A stretch of 64,000 nt of DNA from contig JALIZF010001870.1 in NCBI GenBank assembly GCA_029948255.1, positions 948,501 through 1,012,500 on the forward strand, read 5' to 3'. This document shows, piece by piece, positions 14,801-25,832 of the stretch. Each line of letters begins with the position of its first letter. Positions within the stretch are counted from its first letter, which is position 1. This stretch comes from Telmatactis stephensoni (Eukaryota > Cnidaria > Anthozoa > Actiniaria > Isophelliidae). A model generated the notes under the pieces. The model ran no database searches. It saw only the letters and a program-made list of their open reading frames with translations, and was not told the origin of the DNA. A program made the translations under genes and the position numbers.

Positions 14801-16143
14801 CAACTGGATATATTGCACGTAAATCAAGGTTGATCGGTTTTATGTGATGTTAGGCATCCGTACTTCCAGCTTATTCAATTTTCTAACTATATATCTAGTT
14901 AAACACTACCTTGTAATGACATATGTAAGACTTGGAATAGATTTTCAACTCCTTTTGCAAGCTCAGTTATGGCGCCCACCCGTTGGCATTGCTCGAGTGC
15001 TTTGTCCCAAGTTCATTATTCATGTTATATAGACGGTCCATTAAGTTCAGTAGTGTTCTCTATGTAGGGCCAAAACAAAACCATCCTCGCATACCCCAGG
15101 GGATCTGTGGGCGTCTTTTTTCCTGTTACCAGTTTCTCCTCCCCTCTTTAGACCGATATCTTTATTAATTCTATTCGCGTTGATTTGTTTGGTATATTGT
15201 GAAAGAAAATGTTGTTCATTGCTCGGCGGAGAAGGGGGAGCTAGGGGGGGAGGGAAGGTATACTCAAATATAAGAACGACTGAGAGAAACGAAACCCTGC
15301 TGAGAACTAGTTTGAAAATTTTGACATTTGACTTTGGGACTCTGGGAGCAAAATATAGAATTTTGTTTCACATATATCTCCAAAAATACAAATTAAAATG
15401 CAGTAATAAAAATTATCATGTGTTTCAAGGCACGCACTGAAATACAATCATGCTTATTGTAGGTAGTCTGCGTTACAGTTAGGCTAACCAAGGATTTGTT
15501 CGGTTGTAATGCAGGCTACTAGCATTTCGAAATGATGAAACTATGTCAAAATCGATTTAAACCCTTTCCATTTCAGACATTTTTGCAGTCTACTTGAGAT
15601 TCAAATATCGGCATCTACAGTTATGTAAGGATTCTGAGAGCCTAGATATCATAATTACCTTCACGAGTTCTCTTGAGCAACGAATTACTGCAAAGTTCTT
15701 CAAGATTTTATTCTTCAGATTCCAGCCACGTCCAAATATTTGGGATTTTTGTGAGTATTAGTCCGATAAAGTAGCTGCGAACACGCCCTGGTGAAGAGCT
15801 ACTATCATCAATTAGGAAATTGCAATGAAATATCTAGTGAACATAAGTTTCCTTATCGCTCGTAAATTCATAAAGGTCTTTTCAGTAAATGCAAAATATT
15901 GTTAAAATTCGCAGACAAAACAAGCGCGCACTAATGAAAGGAGAAAAACTCGCAAAATAAGAGGCATTTAAGATCGGTAGGAAAAATAGATGAATGAATG
16001 AAAGGGGGAGGGAAGCAACAAGGAAAGAATGGACGGCGAAAGAGAGAAAGAAAGGAAGAAGGAAGAAAGAAAGGAAGAAACGAGGGAAGACAAAAAGACA
16101 AGAAAGAAAGGAAGAAGAATGAAAGAAAAAAGGAAGGAAGGAA

Positions 16144-16230
<87 letters not shown>

Positions 16231-19200
16231 CAAGTAAGAAGAAGAAAAAGAAGAAAAAAGAATGAACGAATTCGCAAACAACGGATGAAGCATTAGCGAA
16301 TAAACATATCAATAAGTACTAAAAGAGTAAATAGTGGAGAGGAAAGTTAACTATCACAATTTGATTGTTTTTATATGCAAATAACACTACCCTATTGTCT
16401 TTGAGAGAAACATGAGAACTAAGTCGGTTCTTTCACTAATAAAAAGCTTTTAGTATCTGTGAAAAGATATCATAGATCGCTGATATGAGTGATTGCCTGT
16501 AGCTGACTATCTCCCTTCCTCTTATTACTTGTAAAACATAAAGCTTACAGCTGAAAATCATGAATTTGTTATCAGGGAGAAAGATGTTGATCTGTTTGCT
16601 TTTAAGACAAATGAATGATGAATGAATCATGGATGAATGGATATGAATCATGGATGAATGGATGGATGGATCGTAGGACGGATGGATGGGTGAGAAATGA
16701 ATGAATGATCATAAATGAACGAAACAAATAATGAATACATTGATGAAGGAACGAACGAATGGATGGATGGATGGGTATATATAGTCGGATAATTTATCAG
16801 ATGGATCGAAAAATGAATAAATTAATGAATGGGATAAAAGGATGGATAAAGAATGAAATGGAGAGATGGAAATTGATGAATGAATGAATGAATGAATGAA
16901 TAAATGAATGAGACATCTGATTACATAGGTATGTATCGATAAAATCACGAGCTGCTGATAAAAATAAAGTGAGTACGCCTACAGTGAACGGATCAAGGTT
17001 GACAAAATGCGGGATGAATTAAGAGAAGTGAAAACCATCATGTCTAACGGAGATCACTTCATGAATGACACAAAATAGAGCCATAATAAATGAAACGAAA
17101 AATAATAAACACAGCCATGATAACTCATAATGAGCTTTCAGTGTGCCAATAGCGTAACAAGGCGTCAGTGAAAATTACAGTGAAAGAAAATAGAGTTAAA
17201 ACTGCATTATAAAATTAGCTGTACCAACTGTATTGAAAATGTTAAGAGAAAATGCACTGAAAAAGGAGTTAAAATTGCACGAATTCGCTGGAAATCCTGA
17301 TTATTATTACATGTTTATGTTTTAGTGTTATCTTTTTATACAAATCGTAGTAAATAAAAATTAAGAAATTCTACAAAATATGTCAAAGTGTGTGTGTGTG
17401 TGTGTTTCACGAAAACAATTCCTTAGGAAGGGCTACGCCGTGTGCGTGCATTTCTTCCATATATCTCCCGATATCTTCCTTTTAACACCACAGGGAATCG
17501 ATAACATTTGGAGATATTCTAGGGAATGTTCTAGCGATCCCTGGCAGCGCATTTAAAATCAAGAAAAAACTTACTTTCATGGTAAGATATGGCCATCTTT
17601 TTCTGCGACTGAGATCTGAGAAACGATCTTTTAATACAACCGCGTACGGTCTCCTTCATTCGCTCAAAATTCATCTTCTTGAAGTCTCTCATTTTTTCAA
17701 GCTTCTAAGACACCTCCAGTCACTTACTCGAAAAAATATGCACCTACATGAAATATTTATCGTATGTTGTATTTTGCATGGTAAATTCGCTTAAACGTTC
17801 TTGACCGCTGTGACTCGAAATAAATCGATATGACGTTGACGCGGTCGCGGTGTTTTTGCCTTGTTATGGAGACATGCTTCCGATTTGCAGCCTAATAGAA
17901 GGAACGTTCGAGATTAAGAGTCAACCCTCTGTAATACGGACAATGAAAGGGGCCAAGTGTCCGTAGTAGAGAGGTCTTGTTTATTAAGACATGCTTTCGA
18001 TTTGCAGCCCATTAGAAGAGACGCACGCGATAAAACACAACCAACCCTCTGTAATACGGACAATGAAAGGGGCCAAGTGTTCGTAGTAGAGAGGTCTTGT
18101 TTATTAAGACATGCTTTCGATTTGCAGCCCATTAGAAGAGACGCACGCGATAAAACACAGCCAAACCTCTGTAATACGGACAATGAAAGGGGCCAAGTGT
18201 CCGTAGTAGAGAGGTCTTTTTTATTAAGACATGCTTTCGATTTGCAGCTCATTAGAAGAGACGCACACGATAAAACACAGTCAACCCTCTGTAATACGGA
18301 CAATGAAAGGGGCCAAGTGTCCGTAGTAGAGAGGTCTTGTTTATGAAGACATGCTTTCGATTTGCAGCCCATTAGAAGAGACGCACACGATAAAACACAG
18401 CCCGGCAAACCTCTGTAATACGGCAAGAGAACATAACTAATACTCTCTTGAATACGGACATTAAAACGGGGGTAAAAAAGTAAAGTAAAAGTAAAGCGAC
18501 CATATTTTACGTCGATAGCTCGTGACAGTAATTTGGCTAACTGATAAACTTGAGGTCGACGGTGCGCTCGTTTTACTCCCCTCTCTCCTTCAGTGCTCCG
18601 TTTTTTAATGGTATTTAAAGCTAATTAAAGCTACACAGAAAGGAAAGAAGTTGAAACAAGGATGCGAGGTCACTGAGGATCGAACTAGGGACCTCTCGCA
18701 CCGAAGGCCGCGCACTAACCAACTGTGCCATCCTTGCTCCTAGAGTAGATTTCGTATGTCTGTGAAAACGGCACTGTACGGTCACAGCACGATTACGGCA
18801 GGAATTTCGAATGTTTTTATAGCCAACAAGGCACTGACACGGTCACGGTACGACGCCGTCCGTTTCACACTCATACAAAACCTGCTCTATGCCAAGTGTC
18901 CGTAGAAGAGAGGTGCCCGTTAAACGGTGGTTATCTCGTATTACAGAGGTTTATAGACCTTTTTACCAATGTCACGCAAAATTGCCATTTTCAGTGCTTT
19001 TCATTAAAACAAAAATTTATCTCCACAGATCAATTTATCGTTTCGAATTTAGTAAACCTGCGAAGTTTCATAACAATCCGTTGCAAAGTATTGGCAATAT
19101 GAACGCCCAAAATTACAAAGAAATGTATGCCAGGGAGTCCAAGGTCCACATTACTGAGCTGTCCGTTATAAAGAGGTTGTCCACTTTATAGAGGTTTTAC

Positions 19201-22200
19201 TGTGTATTAAAGTTGTTGGTCAGTCAATGAGTACTCGGTAGACGTGGGCGGTCGGTCTATTTTAAGCATTACCCTGTCGTACGTACGGTACTTGAGTGTT
19301 TCCCCACAGTCTTTTGATTTGATAACAAGCTATAATGCATCTGTTCCAATTCTTCCGTTAGACATTATGGTTCAAGGAAGCTGCGACACTTCTGTTAGCT
19401 CCTGTTCCTTTCACTCACTTTGAATAAAAATCTAATGCCCTACAATACTAATCCTACACATATTTTTCTAACTGCGTTCAGTATCTCAATTGTCAGTTGC
19501 AACTTTTTCAGATGATGCTAGAAACAACGCGTCTTCAGAATTAGCCTGCGTTACAGCCGAATATTAGAAATAGGCGTTGCGCGCCCACGCAGACAGACTA
19601 GCGGTTTACGAATGAACAAATGGTTTACGATATTCTTGTTCAAACCGCTAATAAATGATGTCTCTCAAATCAACTTCCGCTTCCGATTAAGTCGACAGTG
19701 AGACGACAAGGTGGGGATACGCCTACTGTAGCTCCCTGACTTCATCGCGTGACTCTCAAAACGTCACACATTCGCTTGCAGACGGGCCGACGCTCATTTC
19801 TCAGCAAAATCACGCCAAATCAAAAGCATGCAATCCGTGTCAGTGCCGTGATGTCTGTAGAAATATTTGAAATTATTGTCGAGAACGAACCATACTGTTT
19901 TTTACACACACAAAAAACGGCTCATAATAGCTCGACTCCAACACTTCAAAATCTTTAACTTAACTCCAACAGTTCAAAACCATATTCTCAGCAAAGTACA
20001 TTCAAGCAAGTTCACGCCCTTGCGATCTTGGCGTTGCACACTTTTACCCGGCTCTGCGTTTAAAGAAAAGCTGTATTTTTTCTGAAAACAACACCAGCGA
20101 CGTGCTTGGTCCTGCAGTCACGCTAAACCGGTCTGCGTAATAATAAACGCCTACGCAGACAGAGACCTTGATATTAACGTCACGTTAATTCGATCCGGAT
20201 ATTTTTGTTCTCAAAGAACGACAAAAAAATTTGTGACGTCGTAGTTCAAACTATAGGTGGAGTCGAGAAGTATAAATAATCTTTTGAAAGGCTTAAAGGC
20301 AAGACAGGATGAACTGATGAAGGGTTTCCTTAGATGCTGGCCACTGTGATGACAAATCCTTGTAGACACTTTGCAACTTATGGAGACTGCGGATCACGCA
20401 AAGATTTTCCTGCACCCGATCCACCGGTTAATAAAAGGAGGGATGGAAGTTGGCTGAGAGCAGAGCGGAGCAGAGCAGAGGAGGGGAGAAGGCGCTGTGT
20501 CGCCAACTAGTAATTCAAGTCTTAGTGTGTTGTCTGCAGTCCCTACTTTTCCTCTCCCTTCTCCCCTCCTTAACTCGTCCCCATTGCCGCTCGTCCGCGT
20601 ATTCTAAAAACTCGTCTCACTGAATCTGGAGGAAAAAGTGGGACTGCTCGCAGTCTAAGACGAGAGGGGGAGAGGAGTAGAGAGGGCAGCAGAGGAGGGC
20701 TGAGGACAGCACAGCAATGGAGAGGACAGGACAGCAGAGAAGAGGAAAGAACACCTGAGGAGAGCAGAGCAGCTAGAGTAGAAGAAGAGAGCATAGGAGA
20801 AGAGAGCCGAGCCGAGCCGAGCCGAGCCGAGGGAGAGTTACGAGAAAAGGGAAGAAAACACAGATTACGTTTAGCAGCTACAAATGCAAAAATAGGGAAC
20901 AAAAGGGGACAAAAAGAAGACTATGAAATCATAGCTAAAAGTTGCGCACTTGACCTTCAATTCATCAGCATGAGCTGCTGAAAAGAAAGTGTTCTCTTTG
21001 GTGAAAGATGACATACAATACGATGACATTGATAACAAAAAACACATACTCTTTATATGGACTCTAAACAAGACCTTTGGTCTGAATTTGAAAATTGGAT
21101 TATTCCAGAGCAAATAATGTTTTGATTTTCCAACGTGACATGAAGAAATCTAGAAACTAATTGTTTACGAATTCCAAAAACGGAGTAAATAATATTTTTA
21201 ACAAATAGCTCGGATACAAGGTACACCATTGAACATGTACACGCGGCCTCACAAATGCTGGTACAACGTTATTTTATAACTTATATAATGTTAATTATAA
21301 GATAATATCATATTCTACTGATTTTTATCTCACGTAAAGTGGACACTTAAAATTTCGAGGTATAATATTTAATTTTTGTTATCGATTTTTTATCTCAAAG
21401 TTCAACAATTTGTGATGCCCTGGAATCACTGAGACGTGATTTAGGACAAGGGCTTTTAACTTTTCTCTTGTGTTTTCAATTGCTATATGCTTTTTACTAA
21501 GGAAGCTTTGAAACTTTTTCTCCTAAAGAAACCAAAATTTACCATCAACAAAAAGAATTTACAAAGTTATCAAAACAGTTTAATATCGTTTGCGTAGGAC
21601 GCTGTAGGCGGTCTAGGACGTGAACCATAGCAATTGGATTTGCTCGAAATTGTACGTATGTTTATAAAGTTAAAAAAACGTATCACGTAAAACCTCGGGC
21701 AAAAATCTTTTTTGTTTGGTATTATCTGTTCTCAAACAATTGCATTACCAAATTTAATAATTTCTCAATATGTTTAGCTCACTAACGCAAAAAAATCGTT
21801 GTTATTGAACTTTCAAAATTATAAACACCATTCACTATACTTAATGGAGCATTCGTTCAGACTACAGTAGGTAAATATAATAAATAGAAATGATTTTTAG
21901 GGCCCAAGGTGTCTACCATATTCCTAAATGTAAAGTCTTTTGCAGAGTTATAACCAGTAAATCAATCAAAATTACAGTGTCAGAAATATTATGTATTCTG
22001 CCAAGATTGTCAAGTCGAATTTATTTCGCCTAATGTGAAAAAGTAAAAGCACTGTTTCGCCAAATGTGAAACTGGTAAAAGCGCCAACATTATTTTTTCC
22101 CATTTGATCGTAAAAATGCCAAATCCTCTTTGGTACTCTTTTCTTTTCAATTGTATTCTAATAGATCGTATTTGCATTCTATTCTCTCGGTTGGAGTGAT

Positions 22201-22547
22201 TTCAGTTTGACAAGAACGAACACTTGAGATCAGCAAAGCGTTAAAATTGGATTACTAGAATGATGAAATATTATCAGTTTAAAATTTCTCAACATGTATT
22301 TCGTTACTTCTCCGCAAATTCTACTCAACAAGGTTGCCATAGATATTAAGTAATTGCTTACTTTCTTAAATATCATAAATGGCACGCAATCCAATGAAAA
22401 CAGATGGTTTAGAACTTACAGTTTTGTATGAAATCGCTTCTTACCTGAGTCTGTAACAGCGGATTCTTGTTCGTCCTCGAATTTATCTATGCTTATAATA
22501 ATTTCAGTAAACTCCTCGTTCTTCTGCCCGTTTCCAAACGTCACCAT
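1..22547 (-). CDS. Cys/His-rich (B-box-like) protein, 5' part, unidentified, runs off the window
   Basis: This is a spliced minus-strand gene; its 3' end lies before position 1. Coding exons in transcription order are 22547-22445 (starts MVTFGNGQKNEEF), 9138-9109 (30-nt exon, GRDDGDHENS), 7346-7273, 2156-2033, 1167-1126 and 58-1. Each has AG/GT borders, and the phases 1, 1, 0, 1, 1 fit at every junction with no stop. Exons 3 and 4 together carry CDGKLC, VCHHEVC, LCLKCDEYHH and a following His, spaced like a B-box or similar treble zinc site. The N-terminal 45 residues are acidic and look disordered. I do not recognise the family, so I give no function. The long introns hold the repeats listed separately. 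The exon chain is well supported by phase. Use of the distal first exon, 13 kb upstream of exon 2, is less certain because another candidate first exon lies at 9.5 kb. Confidence 0.6.
1803..1953. repeat. Inverted-repeat element, TTTCGTATG family, copy 1
   Basis: A MITE-like element whose ends resemble GAGTTTGTATG and CGAAATCTGCTCT. The core has CACGGTCA/TGACCGTG-type words around GGAATTTCGAATGTTTTTATAGAC. Three further copies lie at 18742-18888, 39498-39599 and 46513-46644. It sits in the last visible large intron of the B-box-like gene. Confidence 0.75.
3245..3568. repeat. Foldback element, ATGTCTCTGT family, copy 1
   Basis: Nested inverted repeats: ATGTCTCTGTACTGTGATATA and its complement, and GGAAGATGTAGAGCAAGAG with its complement. 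A GCCAATCAGCGCGCGCGTTAT end follows. The same structure occurs inverted at 54036-54341. Confidence 0.8.
4917..4975 (+). repeat. tRNA-like 3' fragment (SINE piece)
   Basis: Contains a perfect T-arm, ACGGG TTCGATT CCCGT (4922-4938), including a consensus B box, but no A box or acceptor stem. It is probably a truncated tRNA-derived SINE. Confidence 0.55.
5345..5500. repeat. Inverted-repeat element with GGCTGGGCTGGATG ends
   Basis: CTTATTGACTGAGTTAGGCT and GGGCTGGATG on the left pair with CATCCAGCACAACCC and TAACTCAGTAAATTAATAAG on the right. It is about 155 bp. Confidence 0.65.
6052..6216. repeat. Element with 28-bp perfect inverted ends
   Basis: 6052-6079 starts CTGTTTTGCTTGGCTCAATG and 6189-6216 is its exact reverse complement, ending GAGCCAAGCAAAACAG. 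The 109-bp interior shows no coding frame. Perfect ends suggest a recent insertion or inverted duplication. Confidence 0.8.
7022..7207. repeat. CCATGGAGGGAATTGG repeat, copy 1
   Basis: Runs CAGAAAGTATCCATACCCC...ACCATGGAGGGAATTGGAAA to TGGGGGTATAGATATCTCC...AACTACACA. The ends are an imperfect inverted repeat. The second copy is in VPS15 intron 14. Confidence 0.7.
9497..9509 (-). CDS. Candidate alternative first coding exon (MPELG...) of the B-box-like gene
   Basis: On the minus strand an ATG with A at -3 opens four codons (MPEL) plus one base and runs straight into a GTGAGT donor. The phase (1) is exactly that needed for the 30-nt exon at 9138-9109, giving MPELGRDDGDHENS. A GC-richer segment with CRE, CCAAT and TATA-like sequences lies 0.4 kb upstream. 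The match of start, donor and phase is seen directly; that it is used as an alternative promoter is inference, since 13 nt is short enough to occur by chance. Confidence 0.35.
9890..9968. promoter_or_regulatory. Promoter-like segment with CRE, CCAAT and TATA boxes
   Basis: This locally GC-rich, CpG-containing stretch holds a perfect CRE palindrome (GTGACGTCAC, about 9891-9900), a CCAAT box in GGCCAATCAG (about 9936-9945) and a TATA-like TTTATATAAAGG (about 9956-9967). In plus order this is a canonical CCAAT-TATA layout. Read on the minus strand, the same AT motif gives TATAAATA and lies about 450 bp before the candidate first exon at 9509. I see no convincing plus-strand gene directly downstream, so it may serve the minus-strand gene or be bidirectional. 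Confidence 0.35.
10263..10505. repeat. Long near-perfect foldback element, GCAACTTGT family, copy 1
   Basis: Ends GGCGCTGTT and AACAGCGCC. Both halves contain the block GCACAGTGTAACAGCGCC, with AATTTTCTCTGCAACTTG beside it, in opposite orientation around a short centre near 10385. The DNA could fold into a long hairpin. It lies in an intron of the B-box-like gene. Confidence 0.85.
11437..11858. repeat. GAAA/GGAA microsatellite and purine tract
   Basis: Purine-only tetranucleotide repeats over about 420 bp, pure (GAAA)n in the last 90 bp. Open frames of FLSF or similar across it are repeat artefacts. Confidence 0.95.
12360..12960. other. Purine-rich, non-coding stretch
   Basis: G/A-skewed plus strand (GGGGAGGGG, GAGGGAAGGGGG) without repeated unit or supported exon. 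It lies within the large intron of the B-box-like gene. Confidence 0.5.
13513..13685. repeat. Foldback element with GATATTCTGG arms
   Basis: CACTTTCGATATTCTGG, GCACAAAGCAATCCAAGACG and GGCTCCGGGGAAA on the left face TTTCCCCGGAGTCTCGTC, TTGAATTGGTTTGTGC and CCAGAATATCGAAAGTGGG on the right, around a centre near 13596. Confidence 0.75.
13750..13860. repeat. CTACATCCACTAATC repeat, partial copy
   Basis: Has GGCTACATCCACTAATCATG, GCATCTTTACTCTACGTTTT and CCGTTTTAGTGTGAACGG, related to the copy at 42.2-42.4 kb. Confidence 0.5.
13905..14215. repeat. Foldback element with GAGACCATA ends
   Basis: GAGACCATACTACTAAGAGAG, GATGTGCTTGGCGCTTATGG and AGTAACAGG on the left pair with CCTGTTACTAAA, CCATAAGCGCCAAGCACATC and CTCTCCTAGTGTTATGGTCTC on the right. 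Confidence 0.75.
16035..16260. repeat. GGAA tract followed by (AG)40 dinucleotide array
   Basis: Imperfect GAAA/GGAA repeats run to about 16147, then an uninterrupted AG array from 16148 to 16227, then AAG-rich sequence. Confidence 0.95.
16605..16920. repeat. Degenerate GAAT/GGAT tetranucleotide microsatellite
   Basis: ATGGATGGATGG and GAATGAATGAATGAATGAAT blocks are interspersed over about 300 bp. Confidence 0.85.
17860..18480. repeat. 120-bp tandem satellite, about five units
   Basis: Units repeat at exactly 120 bp from about 17920 to 18410 (shared words CTCTGTAATACGGACAATGA, GACATGCTTTCGATTTGCAG), with decayed units at both ends. Related words (CCAAGTGTCCGTAGAAGAG, GTATTACAGAGGTTT) recur near 18892-18955 and 19150-19195. 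Because 120 is divisible by three, long open frames appear on both strands; I do not regard them as coding. Confidence 0.85.
18654..18741 (-). repeat. tRNA-derived SINE or tRNA-like sequence
   Basis: On the minus strand GCAAGGATGGCACAGTTGG, TTAGTGCG (A-box-like) and GTCCCTAGTTCGATCCTC (B-box-like) are spaced as in a tRNA, and CAAGGATG pairs with CATCCTTG as an acceptor-type stem. The T-stem is imperfect, so a SINE head or tRNA pseudogene is more likely than a working tRNA. Confidence 0.6.
18742..18888. repeat. Inverted-repeat element, TTTCGTATG family, copy 2
   Basis: The best-preserved copy: starts AGAGTAGATTTCGTATG and ends CATACAAAACCTGCTCT, an imperfect terminal inverted repeat, with the shared GGAATTTCGAATGTTTTTATAG core. 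It begins immediately beside a tRNA-like SINE. Confidence 0.8.
20455..20835. repeat. GA/GC-rich low-complexity tract with GAGCC repeats
   Basis: Short AGAGCAGAGGAGG-type repeats, and GCCGAGCCGAGCCGAGCCGA at about 20807-20831. No exon is supported. Confidence 0.75.
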
Positions 22548-25180
22548 ATTTACTTATAACCAATCTATCGTCTTTAGAGTCAGCTCATTGATTAGATTTG
22601 ACTATGAGCTCTGAAAACTTCCAACTACCAAATTGCGGTATTTACCGACACATTAGAAATGTAATACTGGCCAAGTAGCAGAAATTTGAGCCGTTCATAG
22701 CGTTGTTGCCAATGGCGGTCAACTGAGTTGGGGGATTTTGAAGTACAATATCCGAGGTTTTAGATTATCCGGAATTACGTGCCTCACTGCGTGTTGCCTG
22801 TGCTTGTCACGCTCTTTACGTATTGACGTTTACTGTACGGGGGGGCTGCAGAGCAAAATGAACAGAGCTGGGAAGGGCTCCACGTACGTAAAAAAATCGT
22901 ATCCGACTTCCAGCAGGACAAACAACAGAGTGTTCGAAATAGAGAGGCTGGAGTTTTAACAAAAAATGATTAAAGTGAAACCCGTGTGCTTTCGATAAAT
23001 TAGTCCCTCCAAAACGTCAGGTTTAAGAAGCACCAACCCCTCTCCCCAATTCAATACTGGTCTTCGTAATGCTTCCCCCTGACTAGCTCTACATCTCCTA
23101 AATTGCTACGAAGGGTTCGTATTTTGCAATAGTAACTCACATCCGGTTTTAGAGGTAAACTTTTTCTTATATCCGACATTGAACAAAAGTTCGACCTACG
23201 TAGTCTTGTCCCATGTGGGCCAGTGTGACCATAATGTGTTGTTTTGACCTTTGAAAAGAGCTACAAAATATGTGCGGTTTTGGTTGCTTGTGCTGGTCAC
23301 GAGACGATTTTGACAGACTAAAGCGTATTTACTCGGGCTACCTCTGGTAGCTCGAGTCTAGGTTTACCTTTTCGGTCTATCAATCTATCTATCAACGTCG
23401 CAAATCGGCAAATTACCCAGAAGCCTTTGGGGTACACTGTTGACCACGAGGCTTCCTGTGGTCGCGAGAGATTGAGAACAAAATGGCGGACGCTTATCAA
23501 TCGGAATTTATCGAACTTATATTGGCTTTTAATCTCAAGATACTTTGCTTTTAATCGTTAATATCGAATTCTCGAATTTAGTGGTGACCTTCTTACCAGC
23601 TCTTGTAATCAACTTATAATGTATTGATCGTACAAGAACACGAGACCTAAGATTGATTTGTGGCAGCGAACTTCACTTGAGTCACTGACATGTAAGACAC
23701 GGAGATATTGTTTTTGGATCAGTAGTTTGTTTAAATTAATAATATTTCACCACTGCTTGCACATTATGTTTGCTTATATAAGCTTTATTTATACACGGTG
23801 TCTACAGTCATGCTCTTCCTGAGAGCCATGTTAAAAATGAACTAATTAAGCTTAACTAACAATATCTACAATGTTTGTTTTTAACTGAAAGACAAGGAGA
23901 TTCTTGCCTTTGCGTAAGTAAGGTGACTAGGGTGTATTCAATAATTAAGCCAGGAAACAGGAATTAGTAATTGGTGCAAAATTACACCAAATAAACAATG
24001 GAAAACAAATGTTTTTTTTTTATTATTAACTTATATTTAGTGCAATCTGTATTTTGTACAATGTCATGATTATATTGAATGCACTTTACTGTCAATCATG
24101 CTCATGTTCAATGTTAGCAGATAAAAATATAGTGATGGATAATCATGGAAATGATAGTAATGTTTATGAGACCTTTATATACATGCTTATATTAGCAACA
24201 ACTGAAGAATAATTTTAGAATGTACAAAATGATATATTTTAGTATCATTTTGTACAAGCTTTGTGCAACCATGTTCACAGAGACAAGATAAAGTGGATTG
24301 AATTGAAGATGTTACTGTATGTAGTAGTATCAGATTGATGTGCATGGAGGAGCTATATATGGTATCAGTAATGAGCATATATTGTATGACATTACACTTC
24401 TCCAAATAAAGCATCATCAACTGACTACTATAATCATTGATCTGCTCCATATTAGAAACATGGTAATCCATGTATTGAAAAGTTGTGTTAAGAAACTGAA
24501 ATGTACTGTACTGAAATGATTTCATAGAAAGGTAACTGTGGTACTTCTAGAATCTACCAATGTGATAACAGCAATATCAAACTCATTTTAACTTGGTCAT
24601 TGAAACAGTCTGCTGCAGTTTGTAAGTTTTGTTTCCATAAATCAAAGTAAAAAAGTACAGAATAGAAATTTAAATTGTCTAAGCTATAATGTATTATCTA
24701 TAGATCATATTGGATCATTTGGTAGGCATTTACAAAATAAAGCAGACCATATACTGTATATGTCTGGCGTGATAAAAAGACCAGCAGTATATGAATAACC
24801 ACCAATCAGGTGGTACAATTACCTTCCAAAAACGTTCTCCCTGGCCAATATAATTTGTGTTCTACTCTGCAGTACCTGTCATTTTTGCAATCAAAAGACA
24901 CTGACAAGTCAAACTGGTTTGCATCAACTTCTGTTCTCCATTTCTCCCCAAGTATTACACAGACGTAGCCCGAGTAAACGCCTATTAGGCGTCTAGTTCG
25001 ATTTCGATTTCACCTTAATATCTTTGATAGACTAATTAATATTGCTTCAATATTATTTCGCTTATATTTTCGTCGATGCTTCAGTTATCATATATTCAGT
25101 AATTACTTTCCCATTGTTTCAAGACACTTTTCTTTAAATGGATTAATATCCTGCTTTTTGGTTTTCGTTTCCTGTCTTTG

Positions 25181-25476
25181 TTCATTGTATTTTTAGTGTA
25201 TAAATCAATATTGTGTAATAGTCATCAGGGGATTATTTTATTTACTTTCATTTTCCAATTAAAGTGTAGCATTTTTTTGTCACATGCCCGTCACGGTATC
25301 ACTAGGGGCGAATCTACCTGCCCTCTTGTTCATTGTATTTTCAGTGTATAAATCAATATTGTGTAATAATTATCGGGGGAATTTTTTATTTACTTTCATT
25401 TTCCAATTAAAGTGTATCATTTTTTGGTCTCACATGCCTGTCACGATATCACTAGGGGCGAATCTACCTGCCCTCT
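25181..25476 (+). repeat. Tandem duplication of a 148-bp unit
   Basis: 25181-25328 and 25329-25476 share TTCATTGTATTTT, GTATAAATCAATATTGTGTA, TTTCATTTTCCAATTAAAGT and ATCACTAGGGGCGAATCTAC with few changes. Confidence 0.9.
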
Positions 25477-25754
25477 TGCAATACAAGCTGCAACAAGTTA
25501 CTAAATGTTTTCGCGAATTGTATATTCTATGCATTATTTAAACAGTGAAGAAAGGCATGCTTCTCCAAGTTTGTTTCTTATTTTTGATGTCTAAAATTGA
25601 AAGGCTTTTGAAGACAAAGCTCAAATGAAAGACTCTAAAATTTTCAATCGGATTTTTTTAACGCTGTTTCTGTTGGGTTTTACTTCATGTAGTCACAACG
25701 ACATGATCATATTAACTGAGGCTCGACTACAGCAGTAATGCTTTTTATGGAATA

Positions 25755-25832
25755 AACTCAACTCAACTCAACTCAACTCAACTCAACTCAACTCAACTCA
25801 ACTCAACTCAACTCAACTCAACTCAACTCAAC
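25755..25832 (+). repeat. (AACTC)n tail, probably the 3' end of a retroelement
   Basis: About fifteen AACTC units follow TTTTTATGGAATAA. A pentamer tail after such a sequence is typical of non-LTR element 3' ends, but no RT frame is visible just upstream. Confidence 0.7.

Noticed and set aside
17914..18426. 170-residue minus-strand frame of repeated CVLSCASLLMGCKSKA units, and a plus-strand frame opposite
   Set aside because: Both come from a 120-bp tandem repeat whose length is divisible by three; open frames on both strands at once point to repeat structure. It is also not CRISPR-like, because there are no unique spacers.
23483..23554. ATGGCGGACGC start-like sequence on the plus strand
   Set aside because: Good start context but the frame closes after 23 codons and has no GT donor before the stop that leads to a supported exon.
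24187..24525. 112-residue minus-strand frame rich in Ser/Tyr/Ile
   Set aside because: AT-rich composition, no acceptor or donor giving a longer gene, no family likeness.
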